In this document: in pieces, positions 43,303 to 52,686 of the stretch
How the letters are laid out: every line of letters starts with the position of its first letter
Position numbering within the stretch: position 1 is the first letter of the stretch
DNA from: Reichenbachiella agarivorans
GTDB taxonomy: Bacteria; Bacteroidota; Bacteroidia; Cytophagales; Cyclobacteriaceae
DNA length: 64,000 bases
Direction: 5' to 3'
NCBI RefSeq assembly: GCF_025502585.1
Contig: NZ_CP106679.1
Location: forward strand, 2,077,501 to 2,141,500
Program-made: the position numbers and the translations under genes
The notes under the pieces: model-generated
Seen by the model: the letters and a program-made list of their open reading frames with translations, nothing else
What the model was told of the DNA's origin: nothing
Databases searched by the model: none

Positions 43303-43337
43303 AAAATCCTACATGCAAGCAGGGCATGTAGGATTTT
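43303..43337. terminator. Bidirectional hairpin terminator
   Basis: AAAATCCTACATGC (43303-43316) and GCATGTAGGATTTT (43324-43337) are perfect 14-bp complements with A/T tails on each side, serving the convergent outer-membrane barrel and WG-repeat genes. Confidence 0.85.
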
Positions 43338-43358
43338 GAAAAAGCTGTAGAGGCTGGG

Positions 43359-44402
43359 TTATTTGACTTTTTCCATATCCTTCACAGCGATGAAGGTAGG
43401 TTGTACAGTCCACTCTCCCTTGGTATTGATGAAGCCCCAGAGGTCATTTTTTTTGGCAGCAGCCAAACCTTTGTGAAAATCTCTCGCTCCTTCAAATTGT
43501 GGTTCGATGACCCATTTGCCTGTCGCATCGAAGAAACCAAGCATGTCACCTTTTCTGCCTATCGCCAGACCATCATGAAAGTCTTCCCATTTGTCAGAAT
43601 CTGTCATTTGCATCACGTCTCCTGATTTGTTGGTATATGCCCATCCGTCGTTTATTTTGACTCTTGCCATGCCGCTGGTGGGATCAAAATCCTTGGTAGT
43701 TTGGAATTTGGGATTGATCGCCCATTCTCCAGATGGGTTGATGTAGCCTATCATGTCACCTTCGGTTCTTGCCCAAGCGAGTCCTCCGGAGAAATAACCA
43801 ACACCATCAAATTTGGCTTGGATAATTACTTTGCCTGTCTTGTCAATGAAGCCCATTTTCTTGTCAGTGGTCTGAAACGGTGCTAGGCCTTCTGAAAATG
43901 GTTTTACGTTTGCTAAATTTTCTATGTTGATTGGGGTCTCTTTGCCAGTTTTGTCGAGCAAGTAAAATGAGCCTGCCAGCTCTGCGATGGCTTTGTCTTC
44001 AGAGAATTCAGTGACCTTTTCATATTTGGTAGGGATGACGAGCTTGCCTTGGGTATCAAGAAACCCCCATTTGCCATCTTTTACAATCGCCAACATGCCA
44101 TTGCAGTATCCTTTGGTACCAAAACCGAAAATTTCCATCAATTTGAAACCATCGACTTCCGTAGGAATGATTTCTCCTTTTAGATTCATGACTTTAAAAT
44201 TGGGTCTGATGTAGTACACAGACAAACCTTCTTCAGAGAAATCTGTCGCTTTGCTGTACGTAGGAGTGAGGATTATTTTTCCAGTCTGATCTGCAAAGCC
44301 CCAGGTTTTGGAACCCTGAGGTTTGACCAGTGCCACATATTGTTGTGCAAATGTTTGCGTAGACAGTAGAATGATAGCCAGGAGTATGAGTTGTTTTTTC
44401 AT
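43359..44402 (-). CDS. Secreted WG-repeat protein
   Basis: 347 residues with a signal peptide (KQLILLAIILLSTQTFAQ). About seven WG-type repeats (GKWGFLDTQGKLVIPTKYEK, KMGFIDKTGKVIIQAKFDGV, GWAYTNKSGD, DMLGFFDATGKWVIEPQFEG, DLWGFINTKGEWTVQPTF) with the pattern W/GF-D/N-x-GK-x-x-x-P-x-F/Y. WG repeats fold as beta-strand modules used in binding; ligand unknown. Stand-alone gene. Confidence 0.9.
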   Translation of the reverse strand: MKKQLILLAIILLSTQTFAQQYVALVKPQGSKTWGFADQTGKIILTPTYSKATDFSEEGLSVYYIRPNFKVMNLKGEIIPTEVDGFKLMEIFGFGTKGYCNGMLAIVKDGKWGFLDTQGKLVIPTKYEKVTEFSEDKAIAELAGSFYLLDKTGKETPINIENLANVKPFSEGLAPFQTTDKKMGFIDKTGKVIIQAKFDGVGYFSGGLAWARTEGDMIGYINPSGEWAINPKFQTTKDFDPTSGMARVKINDGWAYTNKSGDVMQMTDSDKWEDFHDGLAIGRKGDMLGFFDATGKWVIEPQFEGARDFHKGLAAAKKNDLWGFINTKGEWTVQPTFIAVKDMEKVK

Positions 44403-44652
44403 GGTAGATTGTTGATAATGTTTTTGTTATAAAATACGTGTCTTTCTAATTTCTGATAAATCTAACAAGGATGAAAATAAAAGTGAATCAGTCTTGGTGT
44501 TTTATACAAGAAAAATGAATTTGCCTGAAAGGCGAGTTTTGTATCTATGGTAGTATAATGTTTATATTACCACAAAAAACCAGCTTAATCTCATCCAATT
44601 GAGGTATGCTGTACTCCCTTGTATAGACTATGACCCCTATTGTGGCGATACT

Positions 44653-46602
44653 ATGATTGTATTGATTAGATACTTTATCTTATTTGCTTTTTTCTTAACA
44701 GCGAGTACGGCTTGGGGTAGCAAGGGTGTCTCTGAGACTCAGGGAGACTCATGTGTTTCTGCCCTGAATTATGACTGTGCTGTGCTCCATTACAAGCGTG
44801 CATTGCAGTTTCATGAATCGGACAGTACAATTTCTTCTTTTGTTCGGATTCAAAACAAGGTAGCAGACTTGTATTATCAGCAGGGCAAGTTTCAGCAGGC
44901 ATACGAACTGTATAGTTTGGTGTTGCGCTATGCTGGTCAGAAGGGGTTAAGTTATGACAAGGCCGTTGCCTTGGAGGGGATGTCTCACATTTTGTGGCGC
45001 TATGGTGACAATGTCAAGTCCATCACATCTATTCTAGAAAGTATTGAACTTTTCAAAGCGCTTTCTGACACGGTATCGGTCATCAGTGCATCCAACATTC
45101 TGGCAGGAGTATATACGAGTACTGGAGAGCTAGATCAGGCTGAGAAAATCTACGATGAGACTTTGAGTCTGGCTGTAGCCAGTCATGATTCCATTGGAAT
45201 GGCAAGTTCGTATGAGTACAAAGGTGTGGTTAGGTTTTTTAGAGGGGAATATCCGGAAGCAATCGAGTTTTATGAAAAGTCGCTGACGATCAATGTCCTG
45301 ATTGGAAATGAACTGGATGCTGGCATTACACAAGGCAACATTGGTGAGGCGTATCACCAGATGGGTAATTATGTGACGGCATTGGCGCATTATCAAAAAG
45401 CTGAGAAAGCACTCAGTCAATTTCAGTTTAACTCAGGGCTGATTTTCATCAATTACAGTATTGGAAATAGCTATTTGAGTCTTGGGCAGTTTGACAAGGC
45501 ATTGTACAGGTATCAAAAGAGTCTTGAGTTGATCCGGTTGACTGGAGAGGTCAGAGAAAGACCGTTGGTGTTGAAGCTGATTGCAGAATGCTATGCCAAG
45601 CAACAGGATTTCAAGAAGGCTTATTTTTATCATGAGGCATTTACACAAGCCCAGGATTCTTTGTTGCAGGTCAATAGGAATTTGGAGTTGTTGGACATCA
45701 TGGGAAAGTATGAATTAGGGAAAAAGGAACAGGAAAATTATTTATTGGCAAAGGAGAATGAAATTAAACTCAAAGAACTCAGGACACAAGAAGTCATTAT
45801 TAAGCAACAATATGCATTTGGGGCGGGACTAATGCTCTTGCTTATGATTGCGTTTTATTTAGCAATTAGACTTTACAATAATCGAATCCTATTGATCAAA
45901 TCCAACAAGACCAAGAACAAACTTTTTGGATTCGTAGCACATGATCTGAAGGCTCCAGTTGCTAATATTCAGATGTTGATTGATTTGCTCAAAACCGAGA
46001 TCGAGACAGAAAATGAGGAGGCCAAGGATTTGGTCGTAGAGCTCAACAACGCTACCCATGCAGTCAGTTTGCTTCTCAATGATCTTCTTTCTTGGTCCAT
46101 AGCCCAACAGGAGGGCTTTTCTTTTCTTCCCAAGTCAGTAGAAATATATGAAGCCACTCGCACATGCATCGAGTTGTTCGAAGATCAACTGGAGTATAAG
46201 GAACTCCAAGTCGATAATAGAGTAGGGACCGATCATGTAGCATGGATAGACAACAAGGCATTGTTGGCAGTCATCCGAAATTTATTGTCCAATGCAATCA
46301 AGTTTTCCAAGGTAGGTGGTGAGATCAGGATATATTCACATGTCAAAAATGGTTTTGTAGAACTGACTATTGCCGACCAAGGAGTAGGGATGAAACCTGA
46401 GCAAATTCATCAACTGCTGCATTCAAAAAAATTTGTAACGCACCGAGGTACTTCCAACGAGAAGGGCAGTGGCATGGGGATCAATTTGGTCAAAGAGTTT
46501 GTTCACAAGTCCAAAGGAGAACTACGCATAGAGAGTAAAATGGGAGAAGGAACCGAGGTTATTATTGTACTCCCCACCACTGCCAAACACACCCGTCAAT
46601 AG
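44653..46602 (+). CDS. TPR-containing hybrid membrane histidine kinase
   Basis: 649 residues from ATG 44653, chosen because it directly precedes a signal peptide (MIVLIRYFILFAFFLTASTA); a longer frame from 44599 adds 18 residues without function. Six or more TPR units (such as KVADLYYQQGKFQQAYELYS, GNIGEAYHQMGNYVTALAHY, NSYLSLGQFDKALYRYQKSL) lie in the periplasm. A membrane helix (YAFGAGLMLLLMIAFYLAI, about 400-418) leads to a HisKA domain (FGFVAHDLKAPVANIQML) and an ATPase domain (NLLSNAIKFSK, GSGMGINLV). No cognate regulator is adjacent. Its 3' end overlaps the convergent NIPSNAP gene by 7 nt. Confidence 0.88.
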   Translation: MIVLIRYFILFAFFLTASTAWGSKGVSETQGDSCVSALNYDCAVLHYKRALQFHESDSTISSFVRIQNKVADLYYQQGKFQQAYELYSLVLRYAGQKGLSYDKAVALEGMSHILWRYGDNVKSITSILESIELFKALSDTVSVISASNILAGVYTSTGELDQAEKIYDETLSLAVASHDSIGMASSYEYKGVVRFFRGEYPEAIEFYEKSLTINVLIGNELDAGITQGNIGEAYHQMGNYVTALAHYQKAEKALSQFQFNSGLIFINYSIGNSYLSLGQFDKALYRYQKSLELIRLTGEVRERPLVLKLIAECYAKQQDFKKAYFYHEAFTQAQDSLLQVNRNLELLDIMGKYELGKKEQENYLLAKENEIKLKELRTQEVIIKQQYAFGAGLMLLLMIAFYLAIRLYNNRILLIKSNKTKNKLFGFVAHDLKAPVANIQMLIDLLKTEIETENEEAKDLVVELNNATHAVSLLLNDLLSWSIAQQEGFSFLPKSVEIYEATRTCIELFEDQLEYKELQVDNRVGTDHVAWIDNKALLAVIRNLLSNAIKFSKVGGEIRIYSHVKNGFVELTIADQGVGMKPEQIHQLLHSKKFVTHRGTSNEKGSGMGINLVKEFVHKSKGELRIESKMGEGTEVIIVLPTTAKHTRQ

Positions 46603-47405
46603 TCTGAATAATCTGTCGGATACAAGAGCGTCAATTCCATGTGAGAGACATTGTTTTGGTATTGAGGCAGAGAGGACATTTCCTTCCAGGCCGGCGCATC
46701 GGTAAATGTCTTCCAATGGGCATCACGCGCATCCATATTGGCAAAGGTTGTCATGTACATCATGTTGGGCATACGCGGCCCAGAAATCACCTCTCCGTAA
46801 AAAACCGCATTGAATCCCAACTCCTCGAATAGCTTGATTTCGCCACCAGCATTGAACATCTCCATCTTGTTTTCAAAGTAGGCTTCAGTGGGAGACTCGT
46901 AGCTTCTGAGTTCGTACACGCGGTTTGACCTGGGGTTGTCAAATCCAGGGGCGCTCATCACAGGCATATCTTCAAAAGCTTGAAGTAGGATGGATTCTAT
47001 TCGTTGGTAGGGTGCTTGGTCATAGGTTGCCCTGAGGTAGTTTTCTCCATCGTTGTGATAGCTTTCTATTTTGTTCAATTCCACATTCAGGTTTGCATAT
47101 TGATCCAGAGTCTCAAAGGGGATCAATACGAATACTTGGAGCATAGAGTCCTCCTTGATTTCATAAGGTTTGAATACACCTACATTAGAAATACCAAAGG
47201 ATTTAAGGCTAGGAAGGAAGGCTTCTTTGAGGTAGTTTTCGGTGGTTTGCAACTGCTCTTCAGATTCCAGAATATAGGTTTTGAGCTGATAATATTCTCT
47301 GTCAAACGAAGCAGAATTTTGCTCTATGTTGTGTGTGCTGAGTGATGAACAACTGCCCATCACAAAGTAAATAGTACAAAGTAATAGAGAGAAGAAAGAT
47401 TTCAT
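46596..47405 (-). CDS. NIPSNAP-family lipoprotein
   Basis: 269 residues. Lipoprotein signal: LLLCTIYFVMGSCSSLS, with Cys19 as probable anchor. Two ferredoxin-like NIPSNAP domains follow, with signatures YQLKTYILESEEQLQTTENY and YELRSYESPTEAYFENKMEM, EISGPRMPNMMYMTTFANMD-like loop and AWKEMSSLPQYQNNVSHMEL. The family has no agreed function. Presumably in the outer-membrane inner leaflet. Confidence 0.85.
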   Translation of the reverse strand: MKSFFSLLLCTIYFVMGSCSSLSTHNIEQNSASFDREYYQLKTYILESEEQLQTTENYLKEAFLPSLKSFGISNVGVFKPYEIKEDSMLQVFVLIPFETLDQYANLNVELNKIESYHNDGENYLRATYDQAPYQRIESILLQAFEDMPVMSAPGFDNPRSNRVYELRSYESPTEAYFENKMEMFNAGGEIKLFEELGFNAVFYGEVISGPRMPNMMYMTTFANMDARDAHWKTFTDAPAWKEMSSLPQYQNNVSHMELTLLYPTDYSDY

Positions 47406-47497
47406 ATAGGCTTTTGATCACAAGCTATATCAAATCATGAAGAACAAAAATCAACGCGAACAAACACATATTATCACCTAGCAATTGGCATGATGAT

Positions 47498-48595
47498 TTA
47501 CCTTCCCAGGTCTCTGAGCATACCAAAATGACCCGCTACAGCAGAGCGGAAACTTGGGAAACTATAGTATGGTAAATTGAATTCTGCCGTGGTGTCTTGT
47601 ACGATTTTGGCAATATTCGGATAGTGTACATGACAGACATCAGGAAAGAGGTGATGCTCTATTTGAAAATTAAGTCCACCTACAAACCACGTAAGGATTT
47701 TGTTTTTCATTCCATAATTGGAAGTCGTAAACAACTGATGAGAAGCCCAGCAGGTCTCTATGCTATCGCCTTCTGCTTTGATAAAGTTAGCGTTTGGCAC
47801 TACGTGTGCTGTTTGGAAGATCAATGCCAACATGATACCTGTGACTGCATGAGACACGATGATCATCACTACGGTAGACCATGCAGGTATATCAATCAGG
47901 TAAATAGGCAGAGCTAAGAAAATGACATAGTACATCACCTTTCTCGCTACAATTCCCATAAATTCTTTGCGAAACTCTACCCCAGGTTGGATGATTCCCA
48001 TTTTTCGGTATTCAAATGCCTTGACAAAATCTTTGGTTGTAATCCATTCTAGTAAAGGGACACAGTAAAAGATAGGTGCATAGAGATGTTGGAATCTATG
48101 GAACCATTTTTTTGGTTGGTGTTCAGAAAATCTAAAAAAGTATCTCGGTAGGATGTCTTCATCTGTGTCTTCGATGTTGGTATAGGTATGATGGATCACG
48201 TTGTGTTGGATCTTCCAGATCAATTTGTCCACACCTACCAAAGCAGCAGAAAAAGTCATGATCGAATTGTAAACTTTGCTTTTGGAATAGGCACCATGAA
48301 TAGAATCATGCATGACTGCCGTCCCGATAAAGGCCTTGCCCAATCCCATGACAACCCACAGAGACATCAATATCGTGGTGTTGGTAATTCCTCCAAAGAT
48401 CAAAACGAAAAATGGAGATAGATACAGTGCAAACAGTGCAATGGTCTTAACGATCATTTTTCTATTGGCATCTTTTTCTATCTGGTTGTCTTTGAAATAG
48501 GCATTTACCCTTGTACGAAGGGTACTCCAAAAATCATCCTGTTCTTTGCTCTTGAATTTATACTTGATCATAATATTATATATAGCGAAAGACAT
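47498..48595 (-). CDS. Membrane fatty-acid desaturase (acyl-lipid/acyl-CoA type)
   Basis: 365 residues, four membrane helices in two pairs. The three histidine boxes that hold the di-iron centre are present: HDSIHG (about 101-106), HNVIHHTY (about 137-144) and FQIEHHLFP (about 306-314). The QxxHH form of the third box is typical of front-end delta-5/6 desaturases, but no cytochrome b5 domain is fused. Introduces a double bond into membrane fatty acids; regiospecificity unknown. Probably monocistronic. Confidence 0.9.
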   Translation of the reverse strand: MSFAIYNIMIKYKFKSKEQDDFWSTLRTRVNAYFKDNQIEKDANRKMIVKTIALFALYLSPFFVLIFGGITNTTILMSLWVVMGLGKAFIGTAVMHDSIHGAYSKSKVYNSIMTFSAALVGVDKLIWKIQHNVIHHTYTNIEDTDEDILPRYFFRFSEHQPKKWFHRFQHLYAPIFYCVPLLEWITTKDFVKAFEYRKMGIIQPGVEFRKEFMGIVARKVMYYVIFLALPIYLIDIPAWSTVVMIIVSHAVTGIMLALIFQTAHVVPNANFIKAEGDSIETCWASHQLFTTSNYGMKNKILTWFVGGLNFQIEHHLFPDVCHVHYPNIAKIVQDTTAEFNLPYYSFPSFRSAVAGHFGMLRDLGR

Positions 48596-48779
48596 CTATC
48601 CATCAGCTAGTTATTTGAAACACAATGGGGTTGAGGAAGTTTGTAAAGGCAGACTTTCCGTAAGACTGGTCTTGCAAGATATGGAAATATTATGAAGCTA
48701 TCAAAAATAGATGATAAGATGAAAACTGTATAATGGACTGACACATAGTGTTTAATGAAATTCAATCCATTTGTTTATG

Positions 48780-49532
48780 TTAAAAAATCATAAACAAAGC
48801 TGCAGCACAGGTCATCAAGATAATGAACCAGCGAAAATATTGGTCAGATATTTTTTTGATGATTTTGATTCCTAAGACGGCACCTATCCCAATGAAGGGT
48901 AATAAAATGAGGTCTAGTAAAAAGGAGTCAAAGGTCACAGTCTCCCATACCCAAATATGAAAAGGTACTTTGAAGATATTGACACAGATGAAAAACCAGG
49001 CAGCCGTACCGATGAATTGATTCTTGGGCAAGCGCATGGATAGTAGATAAAGAGCCATGGCACTACCAGCTAGATTGCCAACCATGGTAGTGAATCCTGC
49101 GGTGATCCCCATGATTGCTGCAAACCAAGTATAGTCTGGAATTTGGTCTTTGTTGGCTCGTTCCATCCATATCATCACGCCCAAACTGAGAAAAATGATT
49201 ACTCCCATGATGGTGCGGAACTGCTGGTCATCTATCTTTTGACCAAAGTAAGTGCCAATGAGTACACCGATAACAGTCCAAGGGAGCAGTTTCCACAGAT
49301 ATTTGGATTCCGCATGCTTGTGGTAGTAGATCACACCGACCACATCTGCCATGATCAGTGCAGGTAGCATGATGCCACTGGAGCTTTTGCCTCCAAATAC
49401 GACTGCCAGTAGAGGGACTGCTAGCATGCTAGTGCCGTGGACTCCAGTTTTGGACATACCCACCAATACTCCAACTATGCAAAAGGAAGCGAATGCTTCG
49501 TATGTGAGCGAATACCCAAAGAGTTCTACCAT
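48780..49532 (-). CDS. TSUP/TauE-SafE sulfite or sulfonate exporter family protein
   Basis: About 250 residues from ATG 49532 (MVELFGYSLTYEAFASFCIV). The longer frame beginning at 49664 adds 44 residues that run through the terminator region of the next gene and is rejected. Eight helices with the two TSUP repeats: VGMSKTGVHGTSMLAVPLLA, and later GITAGFTTMVGNLAGSAMAL. Transports small organosulfur anions or related acids; substrate unknown. Separate unit, terminator of the neighbouring P5C dehydrogenase gene lies upstream. Confidence 0.85.
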   Translation of the reverse strand: MVELFGYSLTYEAFASFCIVGVLVGMSKTGVHGTSMLAVPLLAVVFGGKSSSGIMLPALIMADVVGVIYYHKHAESKYLWKLLPWTVIGVLIGTYFGQKIDDQQFRTIMGVIIFLSLGVMIWMERANKDQIPDYTWFAAIMGITAGFTTMVGNLAGSAMALYLLSMRLPKNQFIGTAAWFFICVNIFKVPFHIWVWETVTFDSFLLDLILLPFIGIGAVLGIKIIKKISDQYFRWFIILMTCAAALFMIF

Positions 49533-49577
49533 GCCACAAATCTCTACATTCTGATCAGATATGCTAGGTAAGGAGAT

Positions 49578-49609
49578 AAAAAAAGCTGTTTCGGGTAGAA
49601 ACAGCTTTT
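49578..49609 (-). terminator. Rho-independent terminator after P5C dehydrogenase
   Basis: Minus-strand GAAAC-AGCTTTT / AAAAGCTGTTTC type stem: AAAAGCTGTTTC (plus 49581-49592) and GAAACAGCTTTT (49598-49609), 5-nt loop, with a T run on the minus strand from the plus A run at 49578-49584. Confidence 0.85.
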
Positions 49610-49617
49610 GATTGAAA

Positions 49618-51249
49618 TTATTTTTCTTCCATGAACGGATAGCGATAATCTTTGGGAGAATCAAAAGTCTCCTTGATGGTCCGTGGTGAGACCCATCTGA
49701 GGAGGTTCAATACAGAACCTGCTTTGTCATTGGTGCCTGATCCTCTTGCTCCACCAAATGGTTGCTGACCTACGACTGCACCTGTTGGTTTGTCGTTGAT
49801 GTAGAAGTTACCAGCGGCGTTGACTAGTTTTTTGGTTGCGAGATCGATGGCATACCTATCATCAGAGAAGACAGCACCAGTCAAGGCATAATTCGACGTT
49901 TTGTCCACTAACTCAAGCGCTTCCTCGAAATGCTCTGGATGATAAACATAAATCGTGATGACAGGTCCAAATATTTCTTCACACATGGTAACAAACATTG
50001 GGTCTTTGGTCACGATTACCGTTGGTTCTATGAAATAACCCTTTGATTTGTCATATCCTCCTCCAGCAATGATTTCTGCAAGGTCATTGTTTTTGGCGAT
50101 ATCAATGTAGCTGGCAATTTTGTCAAACGATCGCTCATCGATCACCGCATTGACAAAATTGGTAAAGTCCTCTGGTGATCCTACCTTGATGGATTTGAGA
50201 TCTGATATGATATGGTGTTTGACTTCTTCCCATATGTTTTGAGGAATATAGGCCCTCGATGCGGCACTGCATTTTTGTCCCTGAAACTCAAATGCTCCAC
50301 GAATAATCCCAGTAGCCACAGCTAGAGCATTGGCTGATTTATGAGCGATGATAAAATCCTTGCCTCCAGTTTCACCTACGACCCTGGGGTAAGTATTGTA
50401 CTTAGAAATATTCTCTCCAATGGTTTTCCATAACTGTTGGAAGACAGATGTGCTGCCTGTGAAATGCAAGCCTGCAAATTCAGGATGCTTGAATACCACT
50501 TCACCCGCTTCTGGACCATCTGTATAGATTAGATTGATCACACCATCAGGCAACCCAGCTTCTCTGAATACCTCCATAATCACTTGAGCGGAATATACTT
50601 GTGTATCTGCAGGTTTCCAGACTACCGTATTGCCCATCATGGCAGGAGCTGCACAAAGGTTGCCAGCGATCGCAGTGAAGTTGAACGGAGTGATTGCAAA
50701 TACGAACCCTTCTAGTGGGCGGTATTCCAATCTGTTCCACATGCCTGCGCTAGATTCTGGCTGTATGCCATAAATCTGCGTCATAAAATGCACATTGAAT
50801 CTCAAAAAATCGATCAATTCACAAGCTGCGTCGATTTCTGCCTGAAAAGCATTTTTGGACTGGCCGAGCATGGTGGCAGCATTGATTTTGGCTCTGTAGG
50901 GACCAGCTATTAGGTCAGCTGCTTTGAGGAAAATACTGGCGCGCTGTTCCCATGCCAATTCTTGCCAAGCCGTTTTTGCGCCCAATGCTGCATTGATAGC
51001 TTGCTCCACGTGACCTGCATCTCCTCTGTTGAAGTATCCAAGTGTGTGTTGATGATCGTAGGGAGGCGCGATACGTACTTTGTCCTCCGTGGTGATTTTG
51101 TCAGCACCTATGTACATAGGGATATCCAATTGCTGACCTCTCAATTGTGCGACGGCTTCTTTCAGCGCGATTTTTTCAGCGCTCCCTGCTCTATACGCTT
51201 TGATGGGTTCGTTGGTAGGGGTGGGTACAGGGTATGTTCCTTTGGGCAT
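49618..51249 (-). CDS. pruA: 1-pyrroline-5-carboxylate dehydrogenase (L-glutamate gamma-semialdehyde dehydrogenase)
   Basis: 543 residues, full length for the monofunctional enzyme. Oxidises glutamate semialdehyde to glutamate in proline catabolism using NAD. Features: PFNFTAIAGNLCAAPAMMGN, NAD loop LHFTGSTSVFQQLWKTIGEN, the general base in VGETGGKDF, and the catalytic Cys in EFQGQKCSAASRAYIPQNI. C-terminal PTGAVVGQQPFGGARGSGTN is the family signature. A terminator follows. Proline dehydrogenase is not in the window. Confidence 0.95.
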   Translation of the reverse strand: MPKGTYPVPTPTNEPIKAYRAGSAEKIALKEAVAQLRGQQLDIPMYIGADKITTEDKVRIAPPYDHQHTLGYFNRGDAGHVEQAINAALGAKTAWQELAWEQRASIFLKAADLIAGPYRAKINAATMLGQSKNAFQAEIDAACELIDFLRFNVHFMTQIYGIQPESSAGMWNRLEYRPLEGFVFAITPFNFTAIAGNLCAAPAMMGNTVVWKPADTQVYSAQVIMEVFREAGLPDGVINLIYTDGPEAGEVVFKHPEFAGLHFTGSTSVFQQLWKTIGENISKYNTYPRVVGETGGKDFIIAHKSANALAVATGIIRGAFEFQGQKCSAASRAYIPQNIWEEVKHHIISDLKSIKVGSPEDFTNFVNAVIDERSFDKIASYIDIAKNNDLAEIIAGGGYDKSKGYFIEPTVIVTKDPMFVTMCEEIFGPVITIYVYHPEHFEEALELVDKTSNYALTGAVFSDDRYAIDLATKKLVNAAGNFYINDKPTGAVVGQQPFGGARGSGTNDKAGSVLNLLRWVSPRTIKETFDSPKDYRYPFMEEK

Positions 51250-51358
51250 ATCTGTTGTTATTTAATGTTTCAATTTTTGGATTACAAACTTAACAAAGAT
51301 ATGGCTACTACAATTTTCTAGGAATGTATAATTTTAGCATTCTAACAGGAGGAACAAA

Positions 51359-51475
51359 ATGAAGCCGAAGGAATTTTACGAGAAGTACAAGAGATATTTT
51401 AGAACAGACTTATTCTTTTATCTGTTCATGTTGTTCTTTTTGCTGTTTCTGTTTTTGGTCATTGGTGTAGATTGA
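51359..51475 (+). CDS. Predicted 38-residue single-helix membrane protein
   Basis: ATG 51359, stop TGA 51473. The first 16 residues are basic and aromatic (MKPKEFYEKYKRYFRT), followed by one very hydrophobic helix of about 20 (DLFFYLFMLFFLLFLFLVIG). A perfect AGGAGG lies 6 nt before the start (51347-51352), unusual in this phylum and strong support that the frame is translated. It sits between the leftward pruA and SDR genes and ends 9 bp from the SDR stop. Function unknown; it may be a small membrane regulator or subunit. Confidence 0.7.
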   Translation: MKPKEFYEKYKRYFRTDLFFYLFMLFFLLFLFLVIGVD

Positions 51476-51484
51476 TCTGCTGCA

Positions 51485-52246
51485 TCAGTGTGTGTAGCTA
51501 CCAGCATTGATGTCGATGGTACTGCCTGTGGCGTGATCAGCCATGCCACTGGCTAGGAAAGTCACCATAGGCGCTAGGTCTTTCGGTTCGGTCAATCTTT
51601 CGAGTGCAATGTCGCCAGTGGCGTGTTCTGTACCATATTTTTCCATGATCCCCTTGGCCATGTCGGTACGCACAAAGCCAGGCGCAATGCTGAATGCTTT
51701 GATACCCTGCTTGCCATAAGCTCTCGCGATGGTTTTGGTCAAGGCAGACAAACCTGCTTTGGAGGCAGCATAAGCCATGTATTCTGCGGTGTCTCCACGG
51801 TGAGCAGCTCTGGAGGTGATGTTGATGATTCGACCTGCGGCGTTTCGTTTGAGGAAGTGTTCGACAGCTTTCTTACACAAGACGCCCGCTGAGGTCAAGT
51901 TGACTTGTAGGGTCGTATTCCATATATTCATCCAATCAGACTCTTTGGCATTGATATCCGAAGGCATAGCTACGCCTGCATTGTTGATGAGAATCTCTAT
52001 GCTACCCATTTCTAGGATCACGCGATCAAAAAGGTTGGCGGCTTCATCTGGCAGAGAAAGATCAGCTTGGAAAGCTCTGGATTCGTTTCCCAGTACCTGA
52101 GCTAGGTTTTCAGCCTCACGCATGTTTTTGTTGTAATGCACGGCAATGGTAGCACCCGCCTCGGCCAGTTTGGAGGCAATGGCTTTACCTATTCCTTTGC
52201 TGGCACCCGTGACGAGTATGTTGAGTCCTGAGAGATTGATATACAT
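51485..52246 (-). CDS. Short-chain dehydrogenase/reductase (FabG-like)
   Basis: 253 residues. NAD(P)-binding TGASKGIGKAIASKLAEAGA (about 14-33), NNAG (about 88-91), catalytic Ser in NITSRAAH and Tyr-Lys in YMAYAASKAGLSALTKTIA. C-terminal end GSTIDINAGSYTH. Full-length classical SDR close to 3-oxoacyl-ACP reductases, but isolated from fatty-acid genes, so the substrate is open. Confidence 0.9.
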   Translation of the reverse strand: MYINLSGLNILVTGASKGIGKAIASKLAEAGATIAVHYNKNMREAENLAQVLGNESRAFQADLSLPDEAANLFDRVILEMGSIEILINNAGVAMPSDINAKESDWMNIWNTTLQVNLTSAGVLCKKAVEHFLKRNAAGRIINITSRAAHRGDTAEYMAYAASKAGLSALTKTIARAYGKQGIKAFSIAPGFVRTDMAKGIMEKYGTEHATGDIALERLTEPKDLAPMVTFLASGMADHATGSTIDINAGSYTH

Positions 52247-52686
52247 GTGACTTGATAATTTTCTTGAACTTGGATAAAGTTATTGAGAAGTTAAAAGTAA
52301 AAGATAACAATCAAAAGGTCGATAAATGGACGTTTAATAACTTTTGATGATGCCAGCATCTTGCCTTTTCTTTAGGTTAATCATATAGGTTTTAGGGTCG
52401 AACTGATAAGGAATTGCCAGGTTATTTGGTAGTAATAAGCATAAGTCTATAAAATGACACCTATCTATCTATAAAATTATAACTAAAACTTATTAAAAAG
52501 ATACGTATCTAAATTATATAAAATAGTTACAGCTCGATTTTGTAGTAGGCACAAGTAGGAGGGAAGATGCTGTGAAGAGAAGATTGGGTTAATTATGCCA
52601 AAGTGAGGAAAGGATTTTAATCATCCAGTACAATCGTTTTGCTCTTTGATTCGTTTACTTTAGACTTATCATCTAAAAATGTATTT
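52247..52686. other. AT-rich intergenic region of 440 bp
   Basis: No convincing reading frame. Contains the 12-bp palindrome AGATACGTATCT (52499-52510) in a very A+T-rich stretch that could be a regulator site. The frame from 52639 begins inside this stretch but the true start of the next gene is later. Confidence 0.45.

Noticed and set aside
44599-44652. Upstream start for the TPR kinase
   Set aside because: The signal peptide begins at Met 44653; the 18 added residues are not like any signal or domain.
49533-49664. Longer N-terminus for the TSUP protein
   Set aside because: The extension runs through a terminator hairpin and lacks membrane or family features; MVELFGYS at 49532 fits the family start.
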